Below, piece after piece: positions 49,801-60,849 of a stretch of DNA of 64,000 bases. Location: assembly GCF_020520425.1 (NCBI RefSeq), contig NC_079492.1, positions 145,483,861 through 145,547,860 of the forward strand, written 5' to 3'. Origin of the DNA: Spinacia oleracea (lineage: Eukaryota > Streptophyta > Magnoliopsida > Caryophyllales > Amaranthaceae). Every line of letters begins with the position of its first letter. Position 1 is the stretch's first letter. Both the position numbers and the translations under genes were made by a program. The notes below the pieces were generated by a model, which was given only the letters and a program-made list of their open reading frames with translations, searched no databases and was not told the origin of the DNA.

Positions 49801-50289
49801 ATGAGGAAATTCAGACCAGTCTCGAAACCTACCCGAGACTCAATTCTAGTTGTTCTGTAGGAAATCTATGTAACTTTGATGCCATCAGGTAAGTAACTGA
49901 CAACATTTTCCTAAACCACAATTTGCACCAAATATTACAGATCAAAACAAAGAAAATGACCAGAAAAAAAAAAAAAACCAGTATGAAGTATGTAAACTGA
50001 TGCACTACAAAATTACAGGCAGAAGTGCAGAACATTCAGTACCAAGCAAAAACACAAATTACAGGAACATAAACTCGTAAGAATATGAGATATAGTCATA
50101 TAAAAATATAGTTAAGGAAATTCAATTCGTTTGCATATATAAGAACACTTGGTCATTCAGAATATCTACTTAAGGCAGAACTCTGCATCTCAAAAGGACT
50201 TGTCTAGAAAATATATTGACAGTAACCTTGTTAGCAACACAACCAAAAAAAAAAAGTTGAACAAGATGAACTAAGTTTCTACTATAACT
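49801..50289 (-). other. Downstream flank of the PADRE gene
   Basis: Probably includes the 3' untranslated region; no further gene recognised. Confidence 0.35.
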
Positions 50290-50913
50290 TCAATCTTTCT
50301 TCGAAGAAGCCTTGCTACTAGCTACACTCCATTGATCTGAAAACCCCGTAGAACCGGGCCCACTACAGCCACATTTCGCCACAGTTCTAACACTCTCAAT
50401 CAACTCTTCAGTTCGAGCTTCTTGTGACAGTATCTCCACCAACTGTTCTGGACTTATAACCAACTTCACCTTCCAAACTCCTTCTCTTCTTCCTCCTCCT
50501 CCTTTATTATTATTATACCTCGAAAACACGTCAGTATTCGATCTCTTCAAAACATTGCTTTGAGTTGTACTCCTACTATCGAACGACATCCTATAACCAG
50601 TATTTCCAGGTATACTCTTGGATCTAACATGCCCTACTTTAACATCAAATGCATCTTTGTATTCTTTACTTGTATGAAGAGGAAGAAGCAAGTATGAAAC
50701 TCCAGGATGAAGTTCTTCATTGTTTGACAGTGGTTTCCAGAAAAGATCATCACTTTTGAATATAGCATGACAAGGGTATTCTTCGAGGATGAAGCCTACT
50801 GTTATTGAGCCATGGAATTCCATGATTCCGCCGTTTGCTGTTACGACTTGGATGGTTTCAGCTTCTTCTCCACCACCACCACCTCCCAAGCCGCCAAAAA
50901 GACAATTCCCCAT
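50290..50913 (-). CDS. PADRE (DUF4228) domain protein
   Basis: A single-exon gene of 207 residues. It starts MGNCLFGG, an N-myristoylation/palmitoylation signal typical of this plant-only family, followed by a Gly run. The PADRE domain covers nearly the whole protein: the N-terminal motif TIQVVTANGGIMEFHGSITV, then ILEEYPCHAIF, PLSNNEELHPGVSYLLLPL, a disordered Ser/Arg/Gly-rich middle (residues 95-145), and the C-terminal VKLVISPEQLVEILSQEA block. The end is Ser/Lys-rich. Family members respond to pathogens and abiotic stress; the biochemical role is unknown. A short Helitron-like sequence lies about 210 bp upstream. Confidence 0.92.
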   Translation of the reverse strand: MGNCLFGGLGGGGGGEEAETIQVVTANGGIMEFHGSITVGFILEEYPCHAIFKSDDLFWKPLSNNEELHPGVSYLLLPLHTSKEYKDAFDVKVGHVRSKSIPGNTGYRMSFDSRSTTQSNVLKRSNTDVFSRYNNNKGGGGRREGVWKVKLVISPEQLVEILSQEARTEELIESVRTVAKCGCSGPGSTGFSDQWSVASSKASSKKD

Positions 50914-51124
50914 ACTAGCTAGTAGTACTGTTACTGAGTAGTGACTAACTACTGGTATGTTCTAACTATTTGAAGCTTTTTTGACAGAGAAAGCATATTT
51001 CCTGTCATCCCCCCTTAATTTCAGCAGTGCAATATGCTGATGTAATTGGATTCTGGTATAAATGCAAGGTGGGCTTGTTTTGGTCGGCTAACTGTTCCTT
51101 TTTATACAGAGTATCTGATATAAA
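50914..51124 (-). promoter_or_regulatory. Proximal promoter and leader of the PADRE gene
   Basis: A likely TATA element on the minus strand is the TCTGTATAAAAAGG stretch near 51100-51113, about 190 bp before the ATG. Confidence 0.4.
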
Positions 51125-51303
51125 CTAGTTTTAAACCCGTGCAATGCACAGACTGTATCTGGTCCCCTCAACTCGATCTTTCTTTCACTTTTGACTAAAA
51201 ATGACAAGACGATAACAAATGTAAAGCAATTCGCCTTAAAAAAAAAGAAAAAAAAACACGAAAAATCAAGATCTTAGAGGAATCCTTATGATACAAACAG
51301 AGA
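51125..51303 (-). mobile_element. Possible miniature Helitron, 179 bp
   Basis: Minus strand ends with hairpin GTGCATTGCAC, GGGTTTAAAA, CTAG and T, a clear Helitron 3' terminus. A TCTCTGTTTGTATCATAAGG start at 51303, preceded by A, fits a 5' end but is less certain. It sits in the PADRE gene promoter. Confidence 0.4.
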
Positions 51304-52921
51304 TATATCATATATATATATATAAGGAAGAGAAGCAGAGGTCTGAATGAATGTGATGGTGTCTCTAAACAGAGGCTAAGGGCAAAGAAAGATGGTCAAA
51401 AAATACACCCAAGATACTGTAGTGGACCACTAATGCTCATCATATCCTTCACTTTTTCCTTTAGCAAAGGCTATTATGTCTATATTCTATACCAAAGAAA
51501 TAAGAAGAAACTTTAATTTACTGCTGCTTCTCCACCCAAAACAAACAAATATTCCTAATCCCAACGCATTATTATCCTTTAAAAGTAAGCTTATTGTTAA
51601 TACAACAACTAACTGCAGTTTGCAGCTAAAATGTGTAATACTAATGGTTGTTAACTCAACTACTATATGCCCTTCTTATTAGAGAAACCACTAATCTAAA
51701 ATTAGAAGAAAGATGCCCTTAAAACTCTCTAACTTTAAGCCGTAATTCACCCAACATCCACATTCCTTACGCAAATGGCCATTTTTGTATGAAACTAAAT
51801 TTCCTAATCAGGAACAACCATTAAAAAAAACTCTTATCGGTGCAAAAGAATGGAATGATCTAATTAAGACTCTGTTTTCTTCATTTTATGTACAAAAGAA
51901 TGGAATGATCTTATTGAGACTCAGCTTATTTCATCTTATTCTTATTGCTTTTAGACCAGACTAGAAAAAGTAAAAACATTCACACAAGACCAGACCACGA
52001 AGAATCAGACCAGACTAGATCATAAACTAGAAAAATCAGACAAACCAGACCAAATGAAGAGAACAAACGTGTACAAGAGCAGAGTGGTTTAGCCCAACAC
52101 ATTGCAAGGATTGTCCACACACACTTCTTCTCCCCCTACATAGACTTCGAAAGGTATACGTACGCTCGTCCATTGACTCAACAGAGTTGCCCCAGACTTG
52201 GAATCCACTCTACCCAACAGTGCCCTTCAATTTTTTGTTACAGAAAACGGGAAATTTAAAAAAAAAAAAAAAAAAAAGTTTCACCATTTAACATGTTTGA
52301 TTGTCAATGCACCTATGAATCAGGGGTGTAATGGAACCTCCTAAAAGCCCCAAATAGTCAAATGAAACAAACATGCATGAAAACAATGCATGTTGCATCC
52401 TCTTGTATACAAGAGTAGAATAAATGGCAGATTACAAGTCGAGTCAGTCACAGCAAAGAAACAATGACAGGTGAACTCTATAAGAACAGACGAGTTCTTT
52501 GCAAACAAGGATGAAGATAGATAACGTAAACATGAACTCGAAACCCATCATAGTTACTAGGGGAAATAAAATCATCCTCAATAATAACTGCTACCACGAC
52601 AACGGGGTAATCATCGTTAAGTTATAATAATAAAGTAGTAATTGTCAGTCAAAAACAGCTGCACCTTCATTCTGCTGTGCGTCATATACAACCTTGCAAG
52701 ATCCTCAAAGTTCCATCCAATCCAACTCTATATGCCCATATTAAGTAGTAGTAAGTAGATAGACCCAGAATGAAATACGATACTTCCTGATAAGAATTAA
52801 TTCAGGCAGGAACAAAAGAAGTAGGGAGTATGCCATGTTTACTGACTTTACATAGTCATCTCTATGTCCAGAATATACAAAAAGTACTCCTGTGTTCCTC
52901 AAAAGAGCCAAAGATGATGAA
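51304..52921. other. Intergenic between two minus-strand genes
   Basis: Holds an (AT)n run near 51310, GACCAGAC-type simple sequence near 51955-52055, and an A run at 52257-52277. Short frames (51476, 52741) look like chance. The right edge should include the 3' untranslated region of the next gene. Confidence 0.4.
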
Positions 52922-55900
52922 TCACTGCATAGATTTTCTGGGAGCACGAGGGCGGACTGGTGTCTTCGATGGGCTCACCCTGTTACAAACAAAATCCACC
53001 AAAAAACACTTTAACAGAACTGTGGCGAAACAAACATAAGTATATATATGCACCGAACTCTGTTATAGGGAATCTGACCTTATTGCCGAAGATCCCAATA
53101 CCACACCACTGCAATTAAGAGCAGCTATTGCACTTTCAGCCTGGAGAGGTCAAAAAGTGTAGTGAACATTTAGAGACAGGCTGTGAAAAAAAACTTCAAC
53201 ATGATCTTTGATTTCCCTGTCTATAGTTCAATTTTCTATCCCTCCCCTAATATTAAAAGTAAAGCAGCAATCAAAGACTAAGGACCATTCGGTATCATTT
53301 TTTGTTTCCAGTTTTCTGTTTTTTACAAAACCAAAATATGAAAACCACAAAAAGTAGTTTCCATTTTTGTGTTGTCAGCTTTCAAAATTAACATGATTAT
53401 TTTTTGTTCGTCATTCAATCTAAATCATGACTTACAAGACCAAGAAACCAAAAACTGAAAACTAGCAATGATACGAAAAAGCTAATTAATTTTCTACTCA
53501 TATGGAACTAAAAAAACAGCTATATACCACATCACCCATTTTCCCATATTCATCAGTGGGGTCAATACTAAGGTGACAGGGTTCATGAAATATGGTAAAT
53601 AAAACAGATTGTTGACAAATTGAGCATGCTTCCATAGACAATTACCTTGTGGCTTCTGCTGCATGACAAATTACAACCTACCCCCTCCACCTAAATAAGC
53701 TTAGCTTTCAGAAATTTCAATTACGATGACAGTACACAAGATGGACAAAGATGGAGAGTGTCAGAATTTCTCAGTCATTGGAAATAAAAGCACCGCGTGA
53801 TATAGTCACCAAAATCATCTGACTAGAAACGTTTGTTTTGACATTAATAAGAACGAATAACTGTTGCTGACAGATAACTAAACAGACACGAAAGAAACCT
53901 ACTCTGTACTCCCTAGAAGAAAAGCGTTGAGCATCCAAAAGTCACACTCCAGGAACACTAAATTAACCAACGAGGAGTAGACATAAATGAAAAAAAATAG
54001 TCCAACATTTTAGGAAGTATGTTGACATAAAGGGTTACCAGAAAGGACTGAGTTCAGAGGCCGTGTAACTTTTTCCGTGTTTCATTAGAAGTACAGAGGG
54101 GAAGAAAGAGAATAACCTTGGTACCATTTCAGGAAATTGTAGCCATACTACTGCAGGAAAGCAGGACCAAGGGCTCCCCAAATGAGATCCCAACACGGAT
54201 CTTCAGCAATTTATGGCTTCTTGATGTCTACTATGTTTCAAATTACTACTTTCAATTGTCAGTGGCTGTGTGCTTCAGTAAGCAGTATGCAGTACGAATA
54301 CCCAATTCGCTACCTAACTACTCCGTATGTTAGATTAGTCCAAAGTGCTCCACAATACCAATAAGTAAATATGGGTGTACTTGGTATGTAGTGCGAGGGG
54401 TAAATGACCGTATTAGGTAACACTGGTCAGTGGTGATAGTGTTAAACTTTCCACTAAAAAACTGAGTACAACCAACCCATTCATAACATGTCAAAATCCT
54501 GAAATAGATTTGACTATTTGAGAGCAGGAGTACTTAAAAGGATACCACAGGACAAAGCTCCCGCGGAAAGGTGAAAAATATGTGTTAACCTACATTACAT
54601 TCATTTCACTTCCATGCTATTTTAATGCGGAATAAGCTTGGATTGCAAACAGGAACACGACATATTAACTGAGCGGAAGTTAGACCTAAAAGAGTAAAAG
54701 TAGATATAATCTGGAACTACGATCATTCTCAGTAAATGCTACAGTTATTTTCCTCCAAGTCAGCCATGAAATCTTCAATTTTTATAATGTTTGCTTCTAT
54801 AACCGGAATTATGGGAGAGCTAAGCTATCAACTAGGTGAACACTATAATTAATGACCATCACGAACTTCATGAAACAATATCCATTTGTACTCAAGTTGT
54901 AACAATGTGCAATATCAAGGAACAATATTTGTCAAATGAGGAACTAAAAAATGAAAGTAATTACCATCACAAACTCAACAAAACAAATACGAGTAGAATG
55001 GTGATTGTCTCCAAGCATCCTCAAGCGATAAACCTGAAACAAACAATATATGCAATTCAATGAAGACCCTAAACAAAAGAAAGTAATACAGTACATTTCC
55101 AAACAAGACTAAGCCACAAACCTCTCCGCAAATTGTCTCGAAAAAAACTTTGATTTCAGTATGAGAAACCTACACAAGGCAGAGTAATATACATTTAACC
55201 AACTATATATTTGCCAATGAGCAATATGAACCAAATGTAAGAAAGAAAATGCACCTTCTTGTCGATGTTAGTGCAGTAAACAGTCCTTGCACACATTTCA
55301 CGCTCATCGTCGTTCTGAAGTGAGAATTACCCCCAAGTCAGTATAAAATGTTAAACTTGAAAAGGAAAAAAAACAATAAACATAGAAGCAAAAGGAAAAA
55401 CTATTGATCTGGGTAGCAGTGGCACTCACCTGAGGCAAAAATGTGGGGTTTACAGGAGCAATTGCAGTCTTAGAAGGCAAAACTTTGATAGGATAATATC
55501 CAAGCATAGTTCCTGACAGACTCAATGCAGCCTGTGCACCTTCTGCACCACCACAAAACAAGTTGATTTGTTAACTTCAATTCAGAACTTTGATTATTAG
55601 TCTATGAACAAAGTTGTATAACACTTTACCCTCGTCTGTAAACTCGACAAAAGCGAAACGAAGCACAGAATTTGGGTCACCACAAACACGGCAATCAACC
55701 ACCTAGAAGAGGAATATGATACAACACTACTCAGAAAAGGAACTGACAAAGCAAAACCAAGAACAGTCTACCACAAGTCCACAACTCATAAAAATCAATA
55801 AAAAACCCCCAAAGAAAAACTACTAATAATACAATTCAAGTTCATAAATTACAAGAAAAACATCAATATACCTGTCCATAGTTGATGAAAAGCCCTGCCA

Positions 55901-56508
55901 GCTGCTCCTCAGTCACCTGCAACCAATATATCATACATTTTTGTTTTCATGAAAGAAAGTTTCAGTCTATATTACATATTTCTAACATGGAATTCAATGT
56001 TTTACCTGTTGATCAATATCAGAAACATAAACAGTTCTCCTAATAACCTCTTCCCTTTGAGCCATACCAGTTCGATTATTCGGCCTACGCTTCCCTTGAC
56101 CATTACCAAAATTACTCTTCTTCTACATTCAAACAAACATAATCAGTGAAAAATCAGTATTCAATAAATCAAAAAAAAAAAAAAAAAATCAAAGAAAAAA
56201 GATGCTCTAATCAAATCGAATCAAACCTTTCTGAGAATGTTATTATTAATCTGATGATTAGGGAAAACTCTGAAGGGGTCATCCATAGGATTAGGGACAA
56301 AATTAGGCACAAAAGAGGGATGAAATTGAGGTTGGTGATGAGGATGATGATTGTGATTAGTGAGAAGAGATGGAGGAACAAATTCCTGGGCACATGGATT
56401 GAGCTTCGATAACATCTCTTCCAGTTCTCTCATTTCGGTGGTCCGATTGACTGATGACCCGTTATCCACACCCAAATCACTCTTGACACCATTTTCAACC
56501 ACTGCCAT
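52922..56508 (-). CDS. PAM2-motif, two-RRM protein (CID8-CID13 type)
   Basis: Ten coding exons on the minus strand: 56227-56508, 56006-56122, 55872-55916, 55630-55702, 55430-55542, 55255-55314, 55122-55169, 54965-55033, 53079-53140 and 52922-52979. Phases agree and give 308 residues. The start MAVVENG is the first ATG and matches the family. A PAM2 motif (SKLNPCAQEFVPPSL, about residues 34-48) binds the MLLE domain of poly(A)-binding protein. A basic GKRRPNNR stretch (about 102-109) is a likely nuclear signal. RRM1 runs about 117-198 (RTVYVSDID, FAFVEF) and RRM2 about 212-290 (RTVYCTNID, ICFVEF), with the VLPSKTAIAPVNPTFLP linker typical of the group. It closely resembles Arabidopsis CID12/CID11-like proteins, thought to act in mRNA translation or stability. 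Intron 8 is 1.8 kb. Confidence 0.94.
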
Positions 56509-56760
56509 TTTCAACAACTCTTCTTTTTTTTTCTCTCTCCTTTGAAAAATCCGCCTCTACCTAATAAAATCAAATACAAGGATGAAGATGGAGTAAAAAC
56601 TAAAGGGTATAGAAATATTAATTAAAATAATAAAGTAAAATTATTACCTGGGTTTAAGGGAGGAGTATGAATAAAAGAATGATCGAGTGAAGAATGGAAG
56701 CAGAAAGCTGAAGATTCTTTAAATCCGTTTTTATGAAAGGTTAATAAATGGGGAAAATTA
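56509..56760 (-). promoter_or_regulatory. 5' leader of the PAM2/RRM gene with a small intron
   Basis: On the minus strand a donor AG/GTAATA at 56647 and an acceptor TTATTAG ending at 56561 suggest an 87-bp leader intron. Exact transcription start unknown. Confidence 0.4.
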
Positions 56761-57194
56761 GGAGAGAGAAAGAGAGAGTGTGGGTTTGTGTATTGGGTTG
56801 GGGTTGGGTTTGTCGTGTTGGATCATATAAGGGTGAAAGGAGGAGCAGAAGATCAAGTTTGAGTCTGCAACAAATCCTTCCAAAAATGGCGAAAATCGCT
56901 TCCTTTTTCAGAACCTACTACACTTTCTTGTTAATTTGTTATTATGATTTGTGTTCTTTTGACGTATTGGAGAAAAATGAAAATGAAAATTAAAAAAAAA
57001 AAAAAAGAGTGACAAGTCTAAAAGGTGACAGGTGGTGGGTGTTGATTAGTGGATATGATGGAGTGGGTTTTTGGAGATTAAGAGGGAATAATAAACTTGA
57101 TCATGGATGGGTATGGGATGGAATGGGATCATGTTTGCCATTGCCAATTTGACATGACTATAAGGAAAGTTAACCCGTTCTGTATAATTGCAAC
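56761..57194. other. Upstream flank of the PAM2/RRM gene
   Basis: Purine-rich near 56761-56860; no gene supported. Confidence 0.35.
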
Positions 57195-57320
57195 AATTTA
57201 ACTTCGTTGATCAGATTTTGGTCTAGCGATTGCGAACGGGGGTTGTATACAATAGATAATTTAACTTCGTTGATCAGGTTTTGGTCTAGCGATCGCGAAC
57301 GGGGGTTGTATACAATAGAT
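57195..57320 (+). repeat. Tandem repeat, 63-bp unit, two copies
   Basis: TTTAACTTCGTTGATCAG starts at 57197 and 57260; both units include GGTCTAGCGAT, GCGAACGGGGGTTG and TATACAATAGAT. Confidence 0.9.
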
Positions 57321-57679
57321 ATTGTATTGTTAAGTTTGATTAATTTTATTACTTTATCAAGTGTTATTGATTTAGTTTACAGATGTCGTTTTACCTTGTG
57401 ATTTTAAACTCATGGATTTGGTCTCTACTAACCCGTGGATTATGAGGGATGGATGGGGATCCGCTAGTTATTCTCCAATCTTCGATCATTCCCAAAAGCC
57501 TCACGACGTGGAACATTTTTAATTTTTCTTATATTCTTCATTTCACTCAATAATCAAATTGGATTCCCAACAACCGACAAAAATGCTAACATTTTATTCA
57601 CACTTCATTTAAGACCAAATCAACTTTTAAAAAAAAACGTTTTTTTAAAAAAAAAAAAAAAAGCTCCACAAATTACCTT
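57321..57679. other. Intergenic, nothing recognised
   Basis: AT-rich with a long A run near 57645-57662. Confidence 0.35.
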
Positions 57680-57751
57680 GTGGTTGATTTGAGTTGTATA
57701 CAAGGCGGCGATCCGTGGTTGATTTGAGTTGTATACAAGGTGGTGATCTCT
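57680..57751 (+). repeat. Tandem repeat, 36-bp unit, two copies
   Basis: GTGGTTGATTTGAGTTGTAT followed by ACAAGG(C/T)GG occurs twice in a row. Confidence 0.85.
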
Positions 57752-58009
57752 TCACATAATTCTTATTGGTTATTAGACCGTTTAAGAAAATCATATCAGA
57801 ACCAACCAAAAAAATAAGAAACATTCATACATCACCATATCAAAAAAGACCATACTATGTACAAAATGAGACCAAAGCAAACCAATAACTAGAAAAATTC
57901 AGACCAAACCATGTGGAAAAAAAATATCTCCATTAGGAAACTATGTCGTGATGGATCCATGAATCGTGCATTGATTCATGCCATGGACAATATGCCATGA
58001 AATGACCGT

Positions 58010-58165
58010 TTTCGACGAGTGTGCTAATCTTACGCTGGAGTTTGCATGAGTACTTCAATTAACAACATCACTCCCAACTGAGATTTTCTTCATACCTAAA
58101 ACTCGAACCCAAAACTTTAGTTAAGGAAAATAAACCTATTAACCACTCACGTTAACCTAAGTTAA
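58010..58165 (-). mobile_element. SINE, minus strand, shorter copy
   Basis: Shares with 9766-9941 the blocks GGAGTTTGCATGAGTA, CTGAGATTTT, CTCGAACCCAAAAC and TAACCACTCA in order. B box is GGGTTCGAG on the minus strand. Tail and target duplication not visible. Confidence 0.65.
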
Positions 58166-58609
58166 TCCATAAGTAACATGTGACATGTGTAAATGGATGT
58201 GTAATGCAAACAAAAAAGGGGCGTGGCGTGGAGGTATTGGGATGAAATGGAAGTGGATGAGGTTGGTTTACCCACAACAACACAACACACTCGTGATAAA
58301 TTAGTACTGTTGTGTACTTTTATTACTAGGTGGCTTGGCGGTCCGCTGGGCTAGTGGCCTACTGCAACAGTGCACCTTCACGGCTCAACCTCACCCTTTA
58401 CACACATTATGATTTATGACATGACACAGTGCACCTCTTTTGGTGCTTCCTATTTTCGTACAAAGATAAGGCAGCTTTTTCTGACCCTTGTTAAAAACTC
58501 CCTCCTACTCCATTTTTACTTATCTCGTCCAACCTTTTGTCGTTAAATTTTATAGTCGAGTCGAGTCGACTATTATCCTGTTTAAATTTATAATTTTTTG
58601 ATTTTGACG
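58166..58609. other. Intergenic, nothing recognised
   Basis: No supported gene. Confidence 0.4.
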
Positions 58610-58618
58610 AGGAAATGT

Positions 58619-58957
58619 GAGGTTTTCTAAATCTATACTGGGTATATCATTAAAATGGTATACTAAGGGTAAAATAGTAACTTCAGTTGGTATATTAAGG
58701 GCTAAATGGTAAGTTCATGTAATAAGTTGAGTTTGGCCCACGAAAAATAAAATTTATATTTGACTTGTGAGTACCAAACTATGTTGTTTGGAACCAAATA
58801 AAAATGAAACTACATTACCAAACTATGTTGTTTGGTATCACATGAGAAAATATAACTACTTTTCTTGTACTAAATTAAGTGGTTTGGTACTAAATAAAAA
58901 TGCAGAATGTTAGTATACTATTTCAATGGTATACCTAGTATAGATTAAGACTTCCTC
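58619..58957. mobile_element. Mutator-type MITE, 339 bp
   Basis: Inverted ends of about 48 bp (GAGGTTTTCTAAATCTATAC at the left, matched at the right by AGTATAGATTAAGACTTCCTC) are flanked by the 9-bp duplication AGGAAATGT (58610-58618 and 58958-58966). A 9-bp duplication with long inverted ends is the mark of Mutator elements. No coding capacity. Confidence 0.8.
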
Positions 58958-59876
58958 AGGAAATGTATACTGTAGTTAAAAATATAGAAACTACTTTATC
59001 CTTCTCTTAATACTCGTCCCGTTTTTCTTATAAAGTCGTCCCTTAATACTCGTTTTATTTCTATAAATGGCATACATTTACTAATATTACATCATTTCTC
59101 ACTTTATCATTGACCTACATATATTTCTTACTTCCTAAAAAGAACATTAAAAAATCCAATCCCCACCCACCTTACCTCATCCCAACCCCTTTATTGGACA
59201 TTTTCCCCTCTAACTATATATACTAGTCTTATATGCACGCGATGCGTGCGTGAGTATAAAACCAAAAGTTTTATTATTAGGCAAAAAAAAAATGTTTACA
59301 AAGTCTATCTAAACAAATAATACTTCGTATTATGCATCATCTATTCATCTATATTAAAAATATCTAAAGCGCAACTATGTAGCCGACTCATGCCCTTACA
59401 TGATAAAAAAAAATTAATTAATTGTAAAGCAAAAGTAAAGATATTGAACATATATAGTAGTGTTTCAATCACTTGTTTATTTTGATTGCAATATTGCGTA
59501 ACCATGTGCATTCCTCCATCATATCGCTTTGTAACAACTAACATTATAAGAAAATCCCCGTTTAAAAAATTTAATTGTTGGAGTAACACCCACGAAAAAA
59601 AATTGTGAATTACTCTATCAAAAGGTGTTACACGCATAAGATGTACAATAAATTTAGTCTACAATAACTTTTACCTACTTTTTTTTGTAACTTTTATGTA
59701 GTTTTTTGTACTTTTAATCTGTTTTGAATAGCTTCTATATTAGAAATAAAAAATGACAGATAAACATTTTAAAAGGTTAATTTTATTAGTGGATTTGAAG
59801 AAATAATTTTTATTAAAATGAAAAGTCATTAAAAAAAGAGATAAGTAATATTTCGTATATATACATCTATCTATTA

Positions 59877-60325
59877 TCTATTACTTTATACTAAAACAGA
59901 CACCAGGAATGACACATGTCACTTCCTGGTGTAAAATTTTTCCGCCTAAAACATTTTCCTAAAATATATGTTCGAAGTATCTTTTTTATTTTATTTTTAT
60001 TCTCTACCTTTTTATAAATTATCTTTGTATGGAAAAAAAATATTAGTTTATAAATTTTGGCAATAATAGATATCACGTAATAATAATTTTGCTAAATATG
60101 TTTTGATAATATTTTAGCCAAATCGATTCATTAGTAATGTAAAATATATTCGCTCGATATGTCGGTCAAATTAGCATATTACACATATAAAATATGCATA
60201 TAGATGAATAAATTTAAATGAGTATATTCAAAAAATTTATAATTATGCAGTAGTTTCGAGATATTTAGTTAAATATTTTGTAAAATAAATGATCATAATC
60301 CGTGCGTGCACGGGATCTAATCTAG
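59877..60325 (+). mobile_element. Non-autonomous Helitron, 449 bp
   Basis: 5' TCTATTACTTTATACT after A; subterminal palindrome CACCAGGAATGACACATG...TCCTGGTG; 3' hairpin CCGTGCGTGCACGG, GATCTAAT, CTAG, then T. Full-length relative of the 42712-44367 outer element. Confidence 0.85.
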
Positions 60326-60650
60326 TAATACATATGTAAGAGTTAACCTTTATCCGGCGTACCTGTAATAATAAGGATTTGCGTTTCCTTAATATTTTTG
60401 ACACGCAAATAAAACATCGTTAATTAATTACACGGAAATTTCCAAATTTCTGGCAAAAGCTATTCAAAATAAGGATTTGCATTTACTTAATATTTTTGAC
60501 AACAACGACCCACTTCAAACCCACGTCAGAAAGCGGCCACAAACTAAATCAAACCATTCTCTCTTTCCCCAACTCAAAACTCAGAAAGGAGAAGATGGAA
60601 ACCCCCTTCTTCTTCCTCCAGCTTTCTATTAAAAAAAAAAATTAACAAAG

Positions 60651-60849
60651 ATGGCAGAACCCCAGAATAACAACAACAACAACAATTCAAACCAAACCAC
60701 AACCAAAGTAGCAATCCCACCATACATGAAAGCAATTTCAGGTTCAGCCGGAGGATAGTAGAAGCCTCTTGTTTACAATCGATTGACGTCATCAAAACCC
60801 GGTTACAGCTTGGTCGGGCTGGAAATTACAAAGGGATTTTTCATTGTGG
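60651..60849 (+). pseudogene. Captured first exon of mitochondrial succinate/fumarate carrier
   Basis: From an ATG at 60651 the sequence encodes MAEPQ, an Asn run, then KVAIPPYMKAISGSAGG; in another frame it continues VEASCLQSIDVIKTRLQL and GNYKGIFHCG. This is the start of a plant SFC1-type mitochondrial carrier (compare IPPYMKAVSGSLGG, CLQPIDVIKTRLQL in Arabidopsis At5g01340). A base is lost after the GG codons (frameshift), the Pro of the PxDxxK carrier signature is Ser, and the Asp codon after RLQL is missing. The exon ends at TGTGG followed by GTAATTT, an intact-looking donor site, and intron-like sequence follows. A short leader with GGAGAAG and CTTCTTCTTCC precedes it. It lies on the plus strand of a minus-strand Helitron, so it is a transposon-carried genomic fragment and not functional. 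Confidence 0.85.

Noticed and set aside
56221-56517. Start three codons before the chosen ATG in the PAM2/RRM gene
   Set aside because: The upstream codon is TTG; the first true ATG is at 56508 and matches the family start.
60574-60795. Minus-strand 73-codon frame
   Set aside because: Antisense of the captured carrier exon.
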